This document shows, in pieces, positions 49,263 to 60,060 of a stretch of 64,000 nt of DNA (positions within the stretch are counted from its first letter, which is position 1; every line of letters begins with the position of its first letter). The notes below the pieces were generated by a model. The model saw nothing but the letters and a program-made list of their open reading frames with translations, had not been told where the DNA came from and made no database searches. Origin of the DNA: Sphingomonadaceae bacterium (lineage in GTDB: Bacteria; Pseudomonadota; Alphaproteobacteria; Sphingomonadales; Sphingomonadaceae); the NCBI GenBank assembly GCA_009926135.1, contig RFPL01000001.1, positions 372,001 to 436,000 on the forward strand, given 5' to 3'. The position numbers and the translations under genes are program-made.

Positions 49263-49336
49263 TGCCCGATCCTCTAATGGTAAGAGAGCGGACTCTGACT
49301 CCGTCAATCAAGGTTCGAATCCTTGTCGGGCATCCA
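49263..49336 (+). tRNA. tRNA-Gln (anticodon CTG), CCA encoded
   Basis: tgcccga...gactctgactc...ggttcgaatcc...tcgggca t cca. Confidence 0.95.
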
Positions 49337-49434
49337 AAACTTTCACGATCTGACCGGCCCGCGCTCGGCAACCGAGCGGCGGGCCGTTTGTTTTGGGGGC
49401 TTGGCAAGTCTGCATAGGCAAAGGAAAAGGCCTG

Positions 49435-50307
49435 ATGACCGAACCGACCGACAAGCGGCTTAGCCGCCGCCGCTTCTACAAGGCCGAGCAGGAAGCCTCC
49501 TTTGTCGAATCGCACATTGCGGCGACTCCCCAGACCCGCAGCCCGGCTTACAAGCTGGCCTTCCGAGACACCGATTTCCTGCTGCGCGAGGAACTTCGAC
49601 CAGTCCGCTTCCAGCTGGAATTGCTGAAGTGCGAAATGATGCTGGACGAAGCCAGGATCGGCTCAACCCTGGTTTGCTACGGTTCGGCCCGGATTCCCGC
49701 GCCGGAAGAGGCCGAAGCGGCGCTCGCCACCGCGACCACCCCGGAACGCAAGGCCGTGGTTGAGCGGCTGGTGGCGAAGTCGAAGTATTATGACGAGGCG
49801 CGCAAGCTGGGCCGAATCGCCAGCGAATGCGGGATCGTCGAGAAGGGCATGCGCCAGTTCGTGGTTTGCTCGGGTGGCGGCCCGTCGATCATGGAGGCGG
49901 CCAACCGCGGCGCGGCAGACGTGGGCGCGGAAACGATCGGACTCAACATTGTCCTGCCGCACGAACAGGCGCCCAACCAGTATGTGACGCCGGACCTGGC
50001 CTTCCAGTTCCACTACTTCGCGCTGCGTAAGATGCACTTCCTGCTGCGCGCGCGGGCAGTGGCGGTGTTCCCCGGCGGGTTCGGCACGCTGGACGAGTTC
50101 ATGGAACTGCTGACCCTGATCCAGACCGGCAAGATGAAGCCGATCCCGATCCTGCTGTTCGGCGCGGAGTTCTGGAACAAGGTGATCAACTTCGAAGCCC
50201 TGGCCGACGAAGGCGTTATCAACCATGATGATCTCAACCTGTTCCACTGGGTGGAAACGGCTGAGGATGCTTGGGCCAAAATTGCCGAGTTCTACGAGCT
50301 CGACTGA
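49435..50307 (+). CDS. LOG family protein (TIGR00730-like)
   Basis: VVCSGGGPSIMEAANRGA; VFPGGFGTLDEFMELLTLIQTGK. Confidence 0.92.
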   Translation: MTEPTDKRLSRRRFYKAEQEASFVESHIAATPQTRSPAYKLAFRDTDFLLREELRPVRFQLELLKCEMMLDEARIGSTLVCYGSARIPAPEEAEAALATATTPERKAVVERLVAKSKYYDEARKLGRIASECGIVEKGMRQFVVCSGGGPSIMEAANRGAADVGAETIGLNIVLPHEQAPNQYVTPDLAFQFHYFALRKMHFLLRARAVAVFPGGFGTLDEFMELLTLIQTGKMKPIPILLFGAEFWNKVINFEALADEGVINHDDLNLFHWVETAEDAWAKIAEFYELD

Positions 50308-51047
50308 ACTGCCTGATGGCCCAGCGGGCCGCTGCCGGCACCGTAACCAGGGGCAGCTTCGAGCGCGGCGCGGACGAAGGCCCGGGCCTGCTCGATTGCC
50401 GGGATCAGGTCGAGTCCAGCACCAAGGCCGCAGGCAATCGCGCTCGACAGTGTGCAGCCGGTGCCGTGGGTGTGGCGGGTGACGATGCGCGGCGCCGACC
50501 AGACACGCTGCTCAGCTCCGGGCATGAACAGCACGTCCTCGATCGTGGAGCCTTCCGCGTCGCCGCCCTTGGCAAGATAGGCCACGCCGCGCGCCGCCAT
50601 TCCGGTGGGCCCGCCGAGTGCTTCAAGTTCAGGTACGTTGGGCGTGGTAAGTGTCGCCAGCTTCATCAAGCGTTCAAACCCGGCAATCGTTGCCGCGTCG
50701 GCCAGCACCGACCCGCTGGTCGCGATCATCACTGGATCGAACACCACCGGCACGTCCAACGCCTCAAGCCGTTCGGCCAACACGGCGGCAATCTCGGGCG
50801 AGCCGAGCATCCCGATCTTGACTGCATCCACTTCGATATCGCTGATGCAGGCATCGATCTGCGCGGCCACCATGGCGGGTGAAAGCGCTTCGATCATGGT
50901 CACGCCAAGCGTGTTTTGCGCCGTCACCGCGGTGATCGCGGTCATGGCATAGCCGCCGAGCATGGTGATGGTCTTGATATCGGCCTGGATGCCAGCGCCG
51001 CCCGAGCTATCGGAGCCGGCGATGGAGAGAATGCGCGCCGGCTTCAC
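50292..51047 (-). CDS. thiD: hydroxymethylpyrimidine kinase/phosphomethylpyrimidine kinase
   Basis: ILSIAGSDSSGGAGIQADIKTITMLGGYAMTAITAVTAQNT; GTG start. Confidence 0.96.
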   Translation of the reverse strand: MKPARILSIAGSDSSGGAGIQADIKTITMLGGYAMTAITAVTAQNTLGVTMIEALSPAMVAAQIDACISDIEVDAVKIGMLGSPEIAAVLAERLEALDVPVVFDPVMIATSGSVLADAATIAGFERLMKLATLTTPNVPELEALGGPTGMAARGVAYLAKGGDAEGSTIEDVLFMPGAEQRVWSAPRIVTRHTHGTGCTLSSAIACGLGAGLDLIPAIEQARAFVRAALEAAPGYGAGSGPLGHQAVQSSS

Positions 51048-51268
51048 CCCTTGAACTTCCGTTCGGTCGATGGTGGGTGCTTGCCGTGAAGGGCCTTGGC
51101 CCGGGTCGGTCGGTCCAGCAGCTCGCCGCCGCAATTGGGGCAACGTTCGTCGAGCCCATCGGCGCAGTCGGTGCAGAAGGTGCATTCGAAGCTGCAGATG
51201 AAAGCGCCGGGCAGCTCGGCCGGAAGGTCCGTGCCGCACTTCTCGCAATCGGGGCGCATCTCAAGCAC
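51044..51268 (-). CDS. DUF1272 domain-containing Cys-rich protein
   Basis: [47 protein letters not shown]. Confidence 0.92.
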   Translation of the reverse strand: MLEMRPDCEKCGTDLPAELPGAFICSFECTFCTDCADGLDERCPNCGGELLDRPTRAKALHGKHPPSTERKFKG

Positions 51269-52607
51269 TGGCGGCTTCCTTCACGGCGTCGCAGATCGCA
51301 TCGACCACCTGGCTAACCTCGGCGGCATCATCGCCTTCCGCCATGACGCGGATCACCGGTTCGGTGCCCGAGGGGCGGATCACCAGGCGGCCGCGCCCGG
51401 AAAGCTGGGCTTCGGCCTCGGCGATCACCGCCTTGACGCGGGCATCATCCAAGGGCTTGCCGCCGGCAAAGCGCACGTTCTTGAGCAGTTGCGGCACCGG
51501 ATCGAACAGGTGCATCAGCTCGCTGGCGCGCTTGCCGCTCTTCACCAGTGCGGCGAGGACCTGCAGCCCGGCAATCGTGCCGTCGCCGGTCGTGGCGTGA
51601 TCAAGCATGATCATGTGTCCTGACTGTTCGCCGCCCACGTTGTATCCACCAGCTTTCATCGCTTCGAGGACATAGCGGTCGCCAACCTTGGTGCGGATCA
51701 GGCTGAGGCCCTTGCCATCGAGGAAGCGTTCAAGACCCAGGTTGGACATGACGGTTGCCACCACGCCGCCGCCGCGCAGCGCCCCGCGCGCGGCCAGCTG
51801 GCTGCCGATCAACGCCATGATCTGGTCGCCATCGACTGTCTGGCCCTTTTCGTCGACCACGATCAGCCGATCCGCATCGCCATCCAGCGCAATGCCGATG
51901 TCAGCGCCGCTGGCGACCACGCTCTCCTTGATCAGGTCAAGGTGGGTCGAGCCGCACTTGTCGTTGATGTTGGTGCCGTTGGGCGAAACGCCGACCGCGA
52001 CCACTTCCGCGCCCAGTTCCCAGATCGCCGACGGGGCCACCTGGTAAGCGGCGCCATTGGCGCAATCGACCACGATCTTCATGCCATCCAGCCGGATATC
52101 GTCGGGCAGCGCCGCCTTCACCGCATGGATATAGCGGCCGCGGGCATCGTCGATGCGGCGGGCCCGGCCGATCTGCGGAGCCGGTGCCAGTGGCAGATCC
52201 TGCGCCAGCATCGCCTCGATCGCCAGCTCATCGGCATCGGACAGCTTGAACCCGTCGGGCCCGAACAGCTTGATGCCGTTATCCTCATAGGGGTTGTGAC
52301 TGGCCGAGATCATTACGCCGACATCGGCGCGCAGCTCACGCGTCAGCAGGGCAACCGCCGGGGTTGGCATCGGGCCAAGCAGGATCACGTCCATGCCGAC
52401 ACTGGTGAAACCAGCGACCAGCGCGTTTTCCAGCATATAGCCAGACAGCCGCGTATCCTTGCCGATCACCACGCGGTGCCTGTGCGTGCCGCGCAGGAAG
52501 CGGGTGCCCGCTGCCTGGCCCACTTTCATCGCCGTTGCCGCAGTCATCACGCCGGCATTGGTGCGCCCGCGGATCCCGTCCGTACCGAAATAGTTGCGTC
52601 CCATCAC
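51261..52607 (-). CDS. glmM: phosphoglucosamine mutase
   Basis: [42 protein letters not shown]. Confidence 0.98.
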   Translation of the reverse strand: MMGRNYFGTDGIRGRTNAGVMTAATAMKVGQAAGTRFLRGTHRHRVVIGKDTRLSGYMLENALVAGFTSVGMDVILLGPMPTPAVALLTRELRADVGVMISASHNPYEDNGIKLFGPDGFKLSDADELAIEAMLAQDLPLAPAPQIGRARRIDDARGRYIHAVKAALPDDIRLDGMKIVVDCANGAAYQVAPSAIWELGAEVVAVGVSPNGTNINDKCGSTHLDLIKESVVASGADIGIALDGDADRLIVVDEKGQTVDGDQIMALIGSQLAARGALRGGGVVATVMSNLGLERFLDGKGLSLIRTKVGDRYVLEAMKAGGYNVGGEQSGHMIMLDHATTGDGTIAGLQVLAALVKSGKRASELMHLFDPVPQLLKNVRFAGGKPLDDARVKAVIAEAEAQLSGRGRLVIRPSGTEPVIRVMAEGDDAAEVSQVVDAICDAVKEAASA

Positions 52608-52696
52608 TTACCCTGTAGCACGCTAGGTCTTGCGAAAATGCTATGTCGCGCCGCACAAGCATTGTCACGCAGACATTGACCAACCGGGGAACCCGC

Positions 52697-53986
52697 ATGA
52701 CCGACCACAGCCCAGCCGCGGCCAGCAGCTTCATTCCCGATATACGGGTGCCGGTGAAGTGGACCCTGGGCGGTCTGGCTGCTGGGCTTGCGCTGGGCAT
52801 CGTGCTGGAAGAAACCGCGCTCGCCGGCAATGTGCTGCCAGTTGCAGACGTGGTCGGCACGCTGTGGCTGCGCGGCCTGCAGATGACGATTGTGCCGCTG
52901 GTTGCCGCCCTGCTGGTGATCGGCATCGTCCAGACGGTTGCGGCGGCCAAGGCGGGACGCGTGGCGGTTACTTCACTGGCGCTGTTTGCGACGATCCTGA
53001 CCACCGGCACGGTCTTTACCGCCTTTGCCATGCCGGCGCTGCTCGATGCCTTCCCGATCCCGGCGGCGGCAGCAGAGGCACTGCGCCAGGGGCTGACCAC
53101 CGCCCAGGCGACCGAGGTGCCGACCATCGCCGACTTCCTCAAGTCGCTGGTCCCGGCCAACATCTTTGCCGCCGCCGCCGAAACGGCGATGATCGCAATC
53201 ATCATCTTCTTCAGCCTGCTGGCTGTGGCGATTTGCCGCCTGCCCGACCAGCACCGCAAGCTGATGGTGACCTTCTTTGAAGCCGTGACCGGGACCATGC
53301 TGGTGATCATCGGCTGGGTGCTGTGGCTGGCCCCGTTGGGGGTTTTCGCACTCTCACTGACCGTTGCCGGACAGAGCGGCGCGGCGGCACTGGGGGCGCT
53401 GGCGCACTATATCCTGACCGTTGCCTCGATGGGCGGGGTGGTGCTGCTGCTGGCCTATGTCGTGGCCGTGTTCGGCGCGAGGCAGTCGCTGCTGCGCTTT
53501 GCCCGCGCGGCCCTGCCGGTCCAGGCGATGGCGATATCGACCCAGTCCTCGCTTGCCAGTCTGCCGGCCATGCTGGCGGCTTGCCGCACGCTGGACCTGC
53601 GCGAGACGACCGGTGAATTCGTCTTGCCGCTGGCCGTCGCCCTGTTCCGCGCGACCGGACCAGCGATGAATCTGGCCGTGGCGATCTATGTCGCCCGGCT
53701 GGCCGGTGTGGAGCTGACCCCGCTGATGCTGGCGACCGGGGTGCTGGTGGCACTGGCGACGACCATCGGTTCGGTCTCGCTTCCCGGGGCGATCAGCTTC
53801 GTCACCGCGATCGGGCCGATTGCGATTGCCATGGGCGTTCCGGTCGGCCCGCTGGCGCTGCTGGTCGCGGTCGAGGTGCTGCCTGACATCATGCGGACGG
53901 TTGGCAATGTAACGATGGACGTCGCCGTCGCTGCTACGGTCGATGAGCGGACCGACGAGCCGGCCGATCACAGCCCCTTGGCGTAG
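52697..53986 (+). CDS. dicarboxylate/amino acid:cation symporter (SDF family)
   Basis: GTLWLRGLQMTIVPLVAALLVIGIVQ; STQSSLASLPAML. Confidence 0.92.
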   Translation: MTDHSPAAASSFIPDIRVPVKWTLGGLAAGLALGIVLEETALAGNVLPVADVVGTLWLRGLQMTIVPLVAALLVIGIVQTVAAAKAGRVAVTSLALFATILTTGTVFTAFAMPALLDAFPIPAAAAEALRQGLTTAQATEVPTIADFLKSLVPANIFAAAAETAMIAIIIFFSLLAVAICRLPDQHRKLMVTFFEAVTGTMLVIIGWVLWLAPLGVFALSLTVAGQSGAAALGALAHYILTVASMGGVVLLLAYVVAVFGARQSLLRFARAALPVQAMAISTQSSLASLPAMLAACRTLDLRETTGEFVLPLAVALFRATGPAMNLAVAIYVARLAGVELTPLMLATGVLVALATTIGSVSLPGAISFVTAIGPIAIAMGVPVGPLALLVAVEVLPDIMRTVGNVTMDVAVAATVDERTDEPADHSPLA

Positions 53987-55134
53987 ACCACGTATTCCTT
54001 GTTGACCTTGGCCTCAATCGCATCGGCGATGGCGTTCATGCCCTGGTTGTCGTCCAGCACCCAACCGATCTCGCCGCGCTTGCCGTCATAGCGGGTCGCG
54101 GCGGCGTGGCGGATCGTTTCGATCATCATGAAGGCCAGTTGGCTCGCCATGCGGGTCGACTGCAGGCGCTTGACCACGCCCATCAGCGGCACGCGCATAT
54201 CGGCCGGCTTGGTCCGCAGCAGCCACCAGCCAAGCTTGATCCAGCCAAGCAGTGACGGCTTGCCGTTGCGACCGACAGCTTTGATCTGGACCCGGTTGAG
54301 ATCGGGCAGGGTGATCATGAAGGCGACCGGTTCGCCATCGTATTCGGCGATCCGCACCAGGTCGGGCTTGACCAGTGGCTTCATCTTCTTGGCGGTGTAG
54401 CTGATTTCCTGCGGGGTAAAGGGCACGAAGCCCCAGTTATCCGACCAGGCATCGTTGAGGATTGAACAGATGATCTCCACCTCGCGGTCGAAGTGCTTGA
54501 GGTCGACATCGCGGATGCGGATCCGGGCGTTCTTCTCGCCCGACTGGACGATCCGCTGGATCAGCGGCGGGAACGGCTTGGCGATTTCGAGGTCATAGGT
54601 CGCCAGCGTCTTGGCGGCGGCATAGCCGGCACCTTCGATCCAGCCCTGATGGTGGGGCGGATTGTGGCCCATCATGATCATCGGCGGATGGTCATGGCCC
54701 TTGACCAGCAGGCCCGGTTCTTCCCAGACCGACAGGGTCATCGGCGCGAGCACGCGGGTCATGCCCTGGCTGCGCAGCCATTGTTCGGCGCGGGCAATCA
54801 GCGCGGTCGCCACCGCGGCGTCCTCGGCCTGCAGCGCACCCCAGAAGCCGGTTCCGGGGCCCATGCCCTGATCGGCGGGCTGGGTCAGCGCCAGTTCGTC
54901 GATATGGGCGGCGATCCGGCCAACGACCTTGCCGCCGCGCTGGGCGAGGAACAGCTGGCAGCGAGCATGCTCGAAATAGGGATTGCCGCCGGGGGTATAG
55001 CGCTCGATCTCTTCGGAGCGGAGCTGCGGTACGAAATTGGGATCGTCGGCATTCAGGCGGTACTGCACATCGACAAAGGCTGCGCGCCCGGCCTTATCGC
55101 TGACTTCTGTGATCACAATTTCCGACTGGGCCAC
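53968..55134 (-). CDS. N-acetyltransferase-like protein (388 aa)
   Basis: GGKVVGRIAAHIDE GNAT-like segment; NDAWSDNWGFVPFT. Confidence 0.65.
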   Translation of the reverse strand: MAQSEIVITEVSDKAGRAAFVDVQYRLNADDPNFVPQLRSEEIERYTPGGNPYFEHARCQLFLAQRGGKVVGRIAAHIDELALTQPADQGMGPGTGFWGALQAEDAAVATALIARAEQWLRSQGMTRVLAPMTLSVWEEPGLLVKGHDHPPMIMMGHNPPHHQGWIEGAGYAAAKTLATYDLEIAKPFPPLIQRIVQSGEKNARIRIRDVDLKHFDREVEIICSILNDAWSDNWGFVPFTPQEISYTAKKMKPLVKPDLVRIAEYDGEPVAFMITLPDLNRVQIKAVGRNGKPSLLGWIKLGWWLLRTKPADMRVPLMGVVKRLQSTRMASQLAFMMIETIRHAAATRYDGKRGEIGWVLDDNQGMNAIADAIEAKVNKEYVVYAKGL

Positions 55135-55234
55135 GATCTTGCCTTTGTTTTATCGCATGTGCCCCCACCTATGCCCGGCGAGGCGCGGTTAGCCAAGCAT
55201 CGCGGGCCTCGGACAAGTGAATTACGGAACAAGC

Positions 55235-56308
55235 ATGACTGCGCACGAAGCCATTGCCGACACCACCAAAGGCTCCGCCCGGGGCGTGGGCATTCCTGAC
55301 GACATGGCGATGTTGCGCGCCGCGGTGGAGCAGACGCGCGATATTTCGGCAGCGAAGGGCAGCATCTACTGGCCGGACCTGCTGATTTCAGCCGCTATTG
55401 GCTATGCCGGCCTGGCAAGTGCGATCTTGCTGGTCGTTACCTGGCAGGCCGTGCTGGCAGGGGTGATCTCCGCGCTCGCGTTCTATAGGGCGTTGCTGTT
55501 CATCCATGAACTGACCCATATTCACCGCGATGCCCTGCCCGGCTTCCGCCTCGGGTGGAATGCACTGGTCGGCGTACCGATGATGATGCCCTCGCTGATG
55601 TACGAGAACGTCCACACCCTGCACCATGCCCGCACCCGCTATGGCACCGTGGAGGATCCCGAATACCTGCCGCTGGCGCTGATGAAGCCATGGTCGCTGC
55701 CGATGTTCATCCTGGCTTCGCTGCTGCTGCCGATCGGGCTGCTGATCCGTTCGGCGCTGCTGGTGCCGCTGGGGGTAATCGTGCCGCCGCTGCGCCGGCT
55801 GGTGTGGGAACGCGCCTCGGCCCTGTCGATCAATCCGGCCTTCCGCCGTCGCCCGGCCGAGGGCGAATTTGCCCGTCAGGTGTTCTGGCAGGAACTGGGC
55901 GCTTCGGTCTGGGCGCTGTTCCTGGTCTGGTATGCGGTCACACAGGACTGGCGGCCGCTGGCCATCGGCCTGGCGGTGATTTCAGTCACGGCTGTGCTCA
56001 ACCAGGTCCGCACCCTGGTGGCGCATCTCTGGCAGAATGAGGGCGAGCCGATGACGGTGACCGCTCAGTATCTCGATTCGGTCAATGTCCCTCCGCCGGG
56101 CCTGTTGGCCGAGCTGTGGGCCCCCGTTGGCCTGCGCTATCACGCGCTGCATCACCTGCTGCCCAGCCTGCCGTACCATTCGCTGCCCGAGGCGCACCGG
56201 CGGCTAGCCGCGCAATTGGGCGGAGGGTCGACCTATGCAAAGGCGAACTACCCCGGGTTGCTTCCGTTGGTCGGATACCTGGCGAAGAACACGATGACGC
56301 CGCGCTAA
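55235..56308 (+). CDS. fatty acid desaturase family protein
   Basis: HELTH, HTLHHARTRYG, HALHHLLPSLPYHSLPEAH histidine boxes. Confidence 0.9.
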   Translation: MTAHEAIADTTKGSARGVGIPDDMAMLRAAVEQTRDISAAKGSIYWPDLLISAAIGYAGLASAILLVVTWQAVLAGVISALAFYRALLFIHELTHIHRDALPGFRLGWNALVGVPMMMPSLMYENVHTLHHARTRYGTVEDPEYLPLALMKPWSLPMFILASLLLPIGLLIRSALLVPLGVIVPPLRRLVWERASALSINPAFRRRPAEGEFARQVFWQELGASVWALFLVWYAVTQDWRPLAIGLAVISVTAVLNQVRTLVAHLWQNEGEPMTVTAQYLDSVNVPPPGLLAELWAPVGLRYHALHHLLPSLPYHSLPEAHRRLAAQLGGGSTYAKANYPGLLPLVGYLAKNTMTPR

Positions 56309-56311
56309 GCG

Positions 56312-57409
56312 CTATTCTTCCGTCCGCACCAGCACCGTCTCGCCCACCAGCGCGAACAGCAGGAACGGTGCCCAAGCGGCAATCAGCGGCGGGTAGCCGC
56401 CGAAATTGCCCATCGCCAGCGCGGCATTGTCGATCACGAAATAGGCAAAACCCAGCGCCATGCCGATGATCGCGCGGATCAGCAGCTGGCCAGAGCGCGC
56501 CAGGCCAAAGGCCGCAACGGCGCCTAGCAGCGGCATCAGCAGCGCGGCGAGCGGCCCGGAGAACTTGTGCCACCACTTGCCTTCCAGTTCACTGGTGCGG
56601 CGGCCCTGCGCCTTAAGCGCCTCGATCGAGCGATAGAGTTCAACGAAGTTTTGGCCGTCGGGATCGACCTTGCTGATCGCAACCTGTTCGGGCGTGATAC
56701 CCTGGGCCAGAACCGTGGGCGGCAATTCGACCCGGCGGGTGCCAGCCACATCGAACCTGACCGGCTTGTCCAGCCGCCAGCCTGGGTTAGCATAGGTCGC
56801 CTGGGGGGCGCGGATCTGCTCCAGCACCATGCCGCTGGCATCGCGGCGATACCAGGTGACATTGTCCATCCGCGTCAGCTTGCCCGTGCCGCTGACCGCG
56901 CCGGCGGCCAGGATGTGCGGGCCATCGGGCAAGTAGACGTTGCTGCGCACCTTGGAATCAGCCGGGATCTGGCGGAATTCCACTGCCGTCCAGGCCTTGA
57001 GCGTTGCGGTTGAGCGGGTCACCACCGTCTCGTTGAAGGCGAAACTGATCACCGATATCGCTGCCGCCGTCAGCAGCAGCGGGGCCAGCACCTGATGCGC
57101 GGAGAGACCGGCCGCCTTCATCGCCACGACTTCGCTGTTCTGGTTCAGCGTGGCGAGGGTGATGATCGTGGCCAGCAGCACCGAATAGGGCAGGAACCGC
57201 GCGATCAGCTGCGGTATGCGCAGCGAGACATACTGCCATAGCTGCGCCTCGCCATTGCCCGGCACGCCCAGGATCTTGCCGCTTTCAGACAGCAGGTCGA
57301 GCGTCTGGAGCACCAGCACCAGCATCACCAGCACCGCCAGAATGCGAACGATGAACAGCTTGGCGAGGTAGCGCGTCAGCGAGGGCGAGGGGAAGAATTC
57401 AAGCTGCAT
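56312..57409 (-). CDS. lptG: LPS export ABC transporter permease LptG
   Basis: YjgQ/YjgP fold, paired with upstream lptF. Confidence 0.92.
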   Translation of the reverse strand: MQLEFFPSPSLTRYLAKLFIVRILAVLVMLVLVLQTLDLLSESGKILGVPGNGEAQLWQYVSLRIPQLIARFLPYSVLLATIITLATLNQNSEVVAMKAAGLSAHQVLAPLLLTAAAISVISFAFNETVVTRSTATLKAWTAVEFRQIPADSKVRSNVYLPDGPHILAAGAVSGTGKLTRMDNVTWYRRDASGMVLEQIRAPQATYANPGWRLDKPVRFDVAGTRRVELPPTVLAQGITPEQVAISKVDPDGQNFVELYRSIEALKAQGRRTSELEGKWWHKFSGPLAALLMPLLGAVAAFGLARSGQLLIRAIIGMALGFAYFVIDNAALAMGNFGGYPPLIAAWAPFLLFALVGETVLVRTEE

Positions 57410-58620
57410 CAGGTCTTCGCGATCCGGTTGCGGTTAAGCCGCGCCGCCAGCTTGCGGCCCCATTTGCTCAGGTTATCGGCAAACCGTTCCAGCGCGCCAA
57501 TTGGTTGTCCGCCGGGGACATAGGCAATCCGCCAGTACATCCACAGGATCAGCCCGGCAAAGATCACGAACGGACCCCACAGCGCCACCAACGGCGAAAC
57601 CCGCCCCAATGCGCCGACCGCCATGCCGTATTCGTTGACCTTGTGATAGGCGACCACCATCACGATCGAAAGGAACAGCCCCAGCGCCGAGGTCGAGCGC
57701 TTGGGCGGGATCGCCAGGGCCACGGCCAGTAGCGGCAAGAGCAGCATCATCGCCACTTCGACCAGGCGGAAGTTCAGGCTGGCGCTGCTTTCATTCTTGA
57801 GCTTCTCGCTTGCCCGGTCGCTCCACGTGATCCGCAGCAGTTCGGGCAGGAAATACTCACGCTCCTTACCGCCGCGCTGGCGGAATGCCTCGACCGCCGG
57901 CAAGTCGATTGGCAGGTCGTGGCGTGAAAAGCTCAGCACGCGGGGGGCCTGGCCCGGCGCATCCTGCACGATCTGGCCGTCGGTCAGGCGCAGGATGATC
58001 GTGTCGGGATTATCCTTCAACGCGAGGAACCGCCCTTCGCGGGCCGAGATCGACAGGACCTGGCCCTTGGGCGAAGCAACGCGGGCGAATATGCCGATCA
58101 GTTGGCGCCCTTCCTCGCGGCTCTGTTCGATCCGCAGCGCCATTTTGTCCTGCAGGGTGGTAAATTCCCCCACCTTGATCGAGGCGCCCAGCGCGCCGGA
58201 GCGCAGTTCGAACTGGAGCTGCTCGTAATAGTACCGCGACAACGGCTGGAGGTAGCTGACAATCACCAGATTGAGCGCCGCCAGGACCAGCGTGATCATG
58301 TAAGGCACCCGCAGCAGGCGGGTATAGCTGAGGCCGACCGCGCGCATCGTATCAAGCTCGCTGGTGGTGGCCAGCTTGCGGAAGGCGAGCAGGATGCCCA
58401 ACAGCAGCCCCAGCGGGATCGCCAGACTGGCATACTCGGGCAGCAGGTTGGCCAGCATCCGGAATACCACGGAAACCGGCCCGCCCTCGGTCGCCACGAA
58501 GTCAAACAGCTTGAGCATCTTGTCGAGCACGAGCAGTGATGCGGCAATCACGAAGACGCCCAGCATCGGCATCAGCACGAGCCGGAAGATATAGCGGTCA
58601 ATGGCGGGAATGGACTTCAC
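57409..58620 (-). CDS. lptF: LPS export ABC transporter permease LptF
   Basis: IDRYIFRLVLMPMLGVFVIAASLLVLDKMLKLFDFV; GTG start at 58620. Confidence 0.92.
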   Translation of the reverse strand: MKSIPAIDRYIFRLVLMPMLGVFVIAASLLVLDKMLKLFDFVATEGGPVSVVFRMLANLLPEYASLAIPLGLLLGILLAFRKLATTSELDTMRAVGLSYTRLLRVPYMITLVLAALNLVIVSYLQPLSRYYYEQLQFELRSGALGASIKVGEFTTLQDKMALRIEQSREEGRQLIGIFARVASPKGQVLSISAREGRFLALKDNPDTIILRLTDGQIVQDAPGQAPRVLSFSRHDLPIDLPAVEAFRQRGGKEREYFLPELLRITWSDRASEKLKNESSASLNFRLVEVAMMLLLPLLAVALAIPPKRSTSALGLFLSIVMVVAYHKVNEYGMAVGALGRVSPLVALWGPFVIFAGLILWMYWRIAYVPGGQPIGALERFADNLSKWGRKLAARLNRNRIAKT

Positions 58621-58779
58621 GTAGCGGCCAGCTGCTATTCCTGTGGGGCGTCCTGGGATTGATCGGGGCCGCCGGGTGGGCTTGATCCATAGCCGGGGCA
58701 TGGCAAGCGCGGAAGCGGGAATTGCTTTGTCGGCCGAACCGGGACACTGTGACGTCTCGCCAAACAGGAAGGCCATGCC

Positions 58780-59484
58780 ATGTCGATGATCTCACACCAT
58801 CCCGAACGGCACGTGGTGGAACGGATCGGCTGGCTGCGCGCGGCTGTGCTGGGGGCAAATGACGGGATCGTCTCGACCGCCAGCCTGATCGTCGGCGTCG
58901 CGGCAAGCACGGCCGACAAGGCGCCGATCCTGATCGCCGGGATGGCGGGCCTGGTGGCGGGGGCGATGTCGATGGCGGCCGGCGAATATGTCTCCGTTTC
59001 TAGCCAGGCCGATACGGAGACCGCCGACCTTGACCGCGAACGGCGCGAACTGGCCGAGGAGCCAGAGCATGAGCACGAGGAACTGGCGGCGATTTATCGC
59101 GGCCGCGGGCTGAATGCAGACCTAGCCGATCAGGTCTCGACCGCGCTGATGGCGCACGATGCGCTAGGCGCCCATGCCCGCGACGAGCTGGGCCTGGCCG
59201 ACATTACCCGCGCCCGCCCGGTCCAGGCGGCGCTGACCTCTGCGGCCACCTTTGCGATCGGCGCTGCCCTGCCGCTGGCTGCGGCGACCGTGTTGCCGCT
59301 CTCGCAGCTGGTGATCGGCGTATCAGTCTCGGCCCTGCTGTTCCTGATGCTGCTCGGCGCAGTCGGTGCGCGGGCTGGCGGCGCACCAATCGGGCGCGGC
59401 GTGCTGCGCGTGGCGTTCTGGGGCGTTGCCGCAATGGCCGCGACCTGGGCGATCGGGCGGCTGTTCGGAACGGCGGTGGCTTAG
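58780..59484 (+). CDS. VIT1/CCC1 family transporter
   Basis: RIGWLRAAVLGANDGIVSTASLIVGVAA; AGAMSMAAGEYVSVSSQ. Confidence 0.95.
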   Translation: MSMISHHPERHVVERIGWLRAAVLGANDGIVSTASLIVGVAASTADKAPILIAGMAGLVAGAMSMAAGEYVSVSSQADTETADLDRERRELAEEPEHEHEELAAIYRGRGLNADLADQVSTALMAHDALGAHARDELGLADITRARPVQAALTSAATFAIGAALPLAAATVLPLSQLVIGVSVSALLFLMLLGAVGARAGGAPIGRGVLRVAFWGVAAMAATWAIGRLFGTAVA

Positions 59485-59488
59485 GCCC

Positions 59489-59860
59489 TCAAGCCTTTTC
59501 CAGCGTGCATTGCAGCGGGTGCTGGTTCTGTTTGGCGAAATCCATCACCTGGTTCACCTTAGTCTCGGCGATCTCGTAGGGGAAGATGCCGCAGACGCCG
59601 ACGCCCTTTTGGTGGACGTGGAGCATCACCCGAGTCGCCTGTTCCAGGTCCATGTTGAAGAACCGCTTGAGGACCATCACGACGAATTCCATCGGCGTGT
59701 AATCATCGTTCAGTAGCAGCACCTTGAACTGGCTGGGCTTCTTGGGCTTTGCGCGGGTCTTGGTGGCCACGCCGATCTGGTTCTGCCCGCCTGAATCGCC
59801 GTCGCCCTCATCCGCGGCGGCGCGGACGGCAAAGGGGGCAAGGGACGCGGACTGGACCAT
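59489..59860 (-). CDS. clpS: ATP-dependent Clp protease adaptor ClpS
   Basis: [57 protein letters not shown]. Confidence 0.98.
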   Translation of the reverse strand: MVQSASLAPFAVRAAADEGDGDSGGQNQIGVATKTRAKPKKPSQFKVLLLNDDYTPMEFVVMVLKRFFNMDLEQATRVMLHVHQKGVGVCGIFPYEIAETKVNQVMDFAKQNQHPLQCTLEKA

Positions 59861-59966
59861 CGAACAAATATCGCACTGTGGGTGGGGCAGGACAAGTCTC
59901 TGCGGGCGGAGCGCTTACCAAAAAGCGAACGGCAGCGCCAAAACAAAAACGGCTGGCCGCAAAGCA

Positions 59967-60048
59967 GACGAGCCGAACAGCATTGCGCTGTCCGGCTCGT
60001 CGAATTCGGCTCACGGTCCGGTGGGGAGAGGGATCACCGGGCCGTGAG
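59967..60048 (-). other. two tandem strong hairpins downstream of the phasin gene
   Basis: 59967-60001 GACGAGCCG-a-ACAGC-attgc-GCTGT-c-CGGCTCGTC; 60010-60048 CTCACGGtCCGGTG-gggagagggat-CACCGGgCCGTGAG. Confidence 0.75.
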
Positions 60049-60060
60049 GAACGGCTGCGC

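Noticed and set aside
39086-49336. tRNA-Gly and tRNA-Gln as possible integration sites of a mobile element
   Set aside because: No integrase, direct att repeats or anomalous gene block next to either tRNA; both are flanked by core genes.
59204-59434. Small minus-strand Arg/Pro/Ala ORF in the VIT1 gene
   Set aside because: Antisense frame; typical high-GC artefact.
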